This document shows positions 63,518-64,000 of a DNA stretch of 64,000 bases, piece by piece. The stretch covers positions 2,170,001 through 2,234,000 of the forward strand of contig NZ_CP156674.1 of the NCBI RefSeq assembly GCF_039851965.1, given 5' to 3'. Both the position numbers and the translations under genes were made by a program. Source of the stretch: Pseudalkalibacillus hwajinpoensis (lineage in GTDB: Bacteria > Bacillota > Bacilli > Bacillales > Guptibacillaceae). The notes under the pieces are model-generated. The model was given only the letters and a program-made list of their open reading frames with translations, searched no databases and was not told where the DNA came from. Position 1 is the first letter of the stretch, and the number at the start of each line of letters is the position of its first letter.

Positions 63518-63593
63518 GGTCTCGTGGTGTAGCGGTTAACATGCCTGCCTGTCACGCAGGAGATCGCGGGTTCGATTCCCGTCGAGACCGCCA
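63518..63593 (+). tRNA. tRNA-Asp (anticodon GTC)
   Basis: 76 bases with acceptor GGTCTCG/CGAGACC, discriminator G, encoded CCA and anticodon loop CTGTCAC. Confidence 0.96.
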
Positions 63594-63637
63594 TTTAATC
63601 TATTAAATGGTTTGAATAATAGATTAAAAACTAATAT

Positions 63638-63713
<76 letters not shown>

Positions 63714-63741
63714 TGATTTTTTCAACTAGCAACGTACATAT

Positions 63742-63775
63742 AAAGCATATCTCCTTCTGGAGATATGCTTTTTTC
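63742..63775 (+). terminator. Terminator of the tRNA cluster
   Basis: AAAGCATATCTCC and its reverse complement with a 4-base loop, then TTTT. Confidence 0.88.
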
Positions 63776-63958
63776 TTGCCTTTATATAGAAGTCCATGAA
63801 GAACCTTCCATTTTGTTACCATGCCCTGCCATGATCGTGACAAAAAGACTACGTTTTAATTACAGATTGAGTCATTATACCCAAATGCTATTCCATTTGT
63901 GATAAAGTGCGTATCGTGAGTAAAAAAGATAGTTTTAGCTAGTGCAGGAGGAAGAAGG

Positions 63959-64000
63959 ATGCAAAGATTACCCATACGCCGTTTGTTTCACCTTTCTATC
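63959..64000 (+). CDS. Start of an unidentified gene, cut by the window edge
   Basis: An ATG at 63959 is preceded by GGAGGAAGAAGG, a strong ribosome site, and reads MQRLPIRRLFHLSI to the end of the window. The basic N-terminus followed by hydrophobic residues could begin a membrane or exported protein. Fourteen residues are too few to identify it. In B. subtilis the walRK region follows the corresponding tRNAs, but this is not the walR N-terminus. Confidence 0.5.
   Translation, partial: MQRLPIRRLFHLSI

Overview
The window is the replication-origin region of a low-to-mid GC Firmicute of the Bacillaceae type. The gene order dnaA-dnaN-yaaA-recF-remB-gyrB-gyrA-rrn-yaaC-guaB-dacA-pdxS-pdxT-serS on one side, and rpmH-rnpA-yidD-yidC-jag-mnmE-mnmG-rsmG-noc-soj-spo0J on the other, is the Bacillus oriC neighbourhood. 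Spore genes (yyaC, a SpoIIIJ-type YidC), Shine-Dalgarno sites of the AGGAGG type, TTG and GTG starts and a serine T-box agree with this. I cannot name the genus with confidence.

Layout. The origin lies at about 36.2-38.3 kb and has two parts: DnaA boxes upstream of dnaA (37.9-38.2 kb) and a box cluster with DnaA-trios and an AT-rich unwinding element between dnaA and dnaN (36.18-36.34 kb). Most genes point away from it. Left arm, read leftward on the minus strand: dnaA-dnaN, yaaA-recF-remB-gyrB-gyrA, a 16S-23S-5S operon without spacer tRNAs, guaB, dacA, pdxST, T-box-serS, tRNA-Ser(UGA), an accessory block (13.5-3.3 kb), tRNA-Arg, tadA, tRNA-Ser(CGA) and the 5' end of the SRP RNA at the window edge. 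Exceptions on the plus strand of this arm are yaaC, dgk-dck, cadC-cadA and yaaI.

The accessory block (3.3-13.5 kb) holds a four-gene tyrosine/homogentisate catabolic operon (hppD, a flavin reductase, a FAH-family hydrolase, hmgA), a decayed secreted-protein gene, a CadC-regulated heavy-metal P-type ATPase with a cysteine-pair-rich N-terminus, a truncated acetyltransferase remnant and a Na+/H+ antiporter. It lies where B. subtilis has almost nothing between yaaI and dgk, so it looks like an insertion hotspot.

Right arm: ribosomal protein L34 and RNase P protein, membrane insertion (yidD, yidC, jag), tRNA modification (mnmE, mnmG), rsmG, the chromosome-segregation and nucleoid-occlusion set noc/soj/spo0J with a parS in spo0J and a Noc-type site in soj, a class V aminotransferase, DUF554, yyaC, a YkvI-like transporter, an MscS channel, yyzM, ychF, rpsF-ssb-rpsR with an S6:S18 leader, a degenerate HPr-like protein, then yybS-gdpP-rplI-dnaB-purA, a PilZ protein and a Lys-fMet-Asp-Phe tRNA cluster.

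The least explained DNA is a tandem array of three 120-bp units at 55751-56110, just before yybS. Each unit folds into one long imperfect hairpin, and the two sequence classes differ by compensatory changes in the stems. A half copy of the same element lies 48 kb away at 7325-7397. A second dispersed hairpin with GACCCCCACC arms occurs between pdxS and pdxT and downstream of dnaN.
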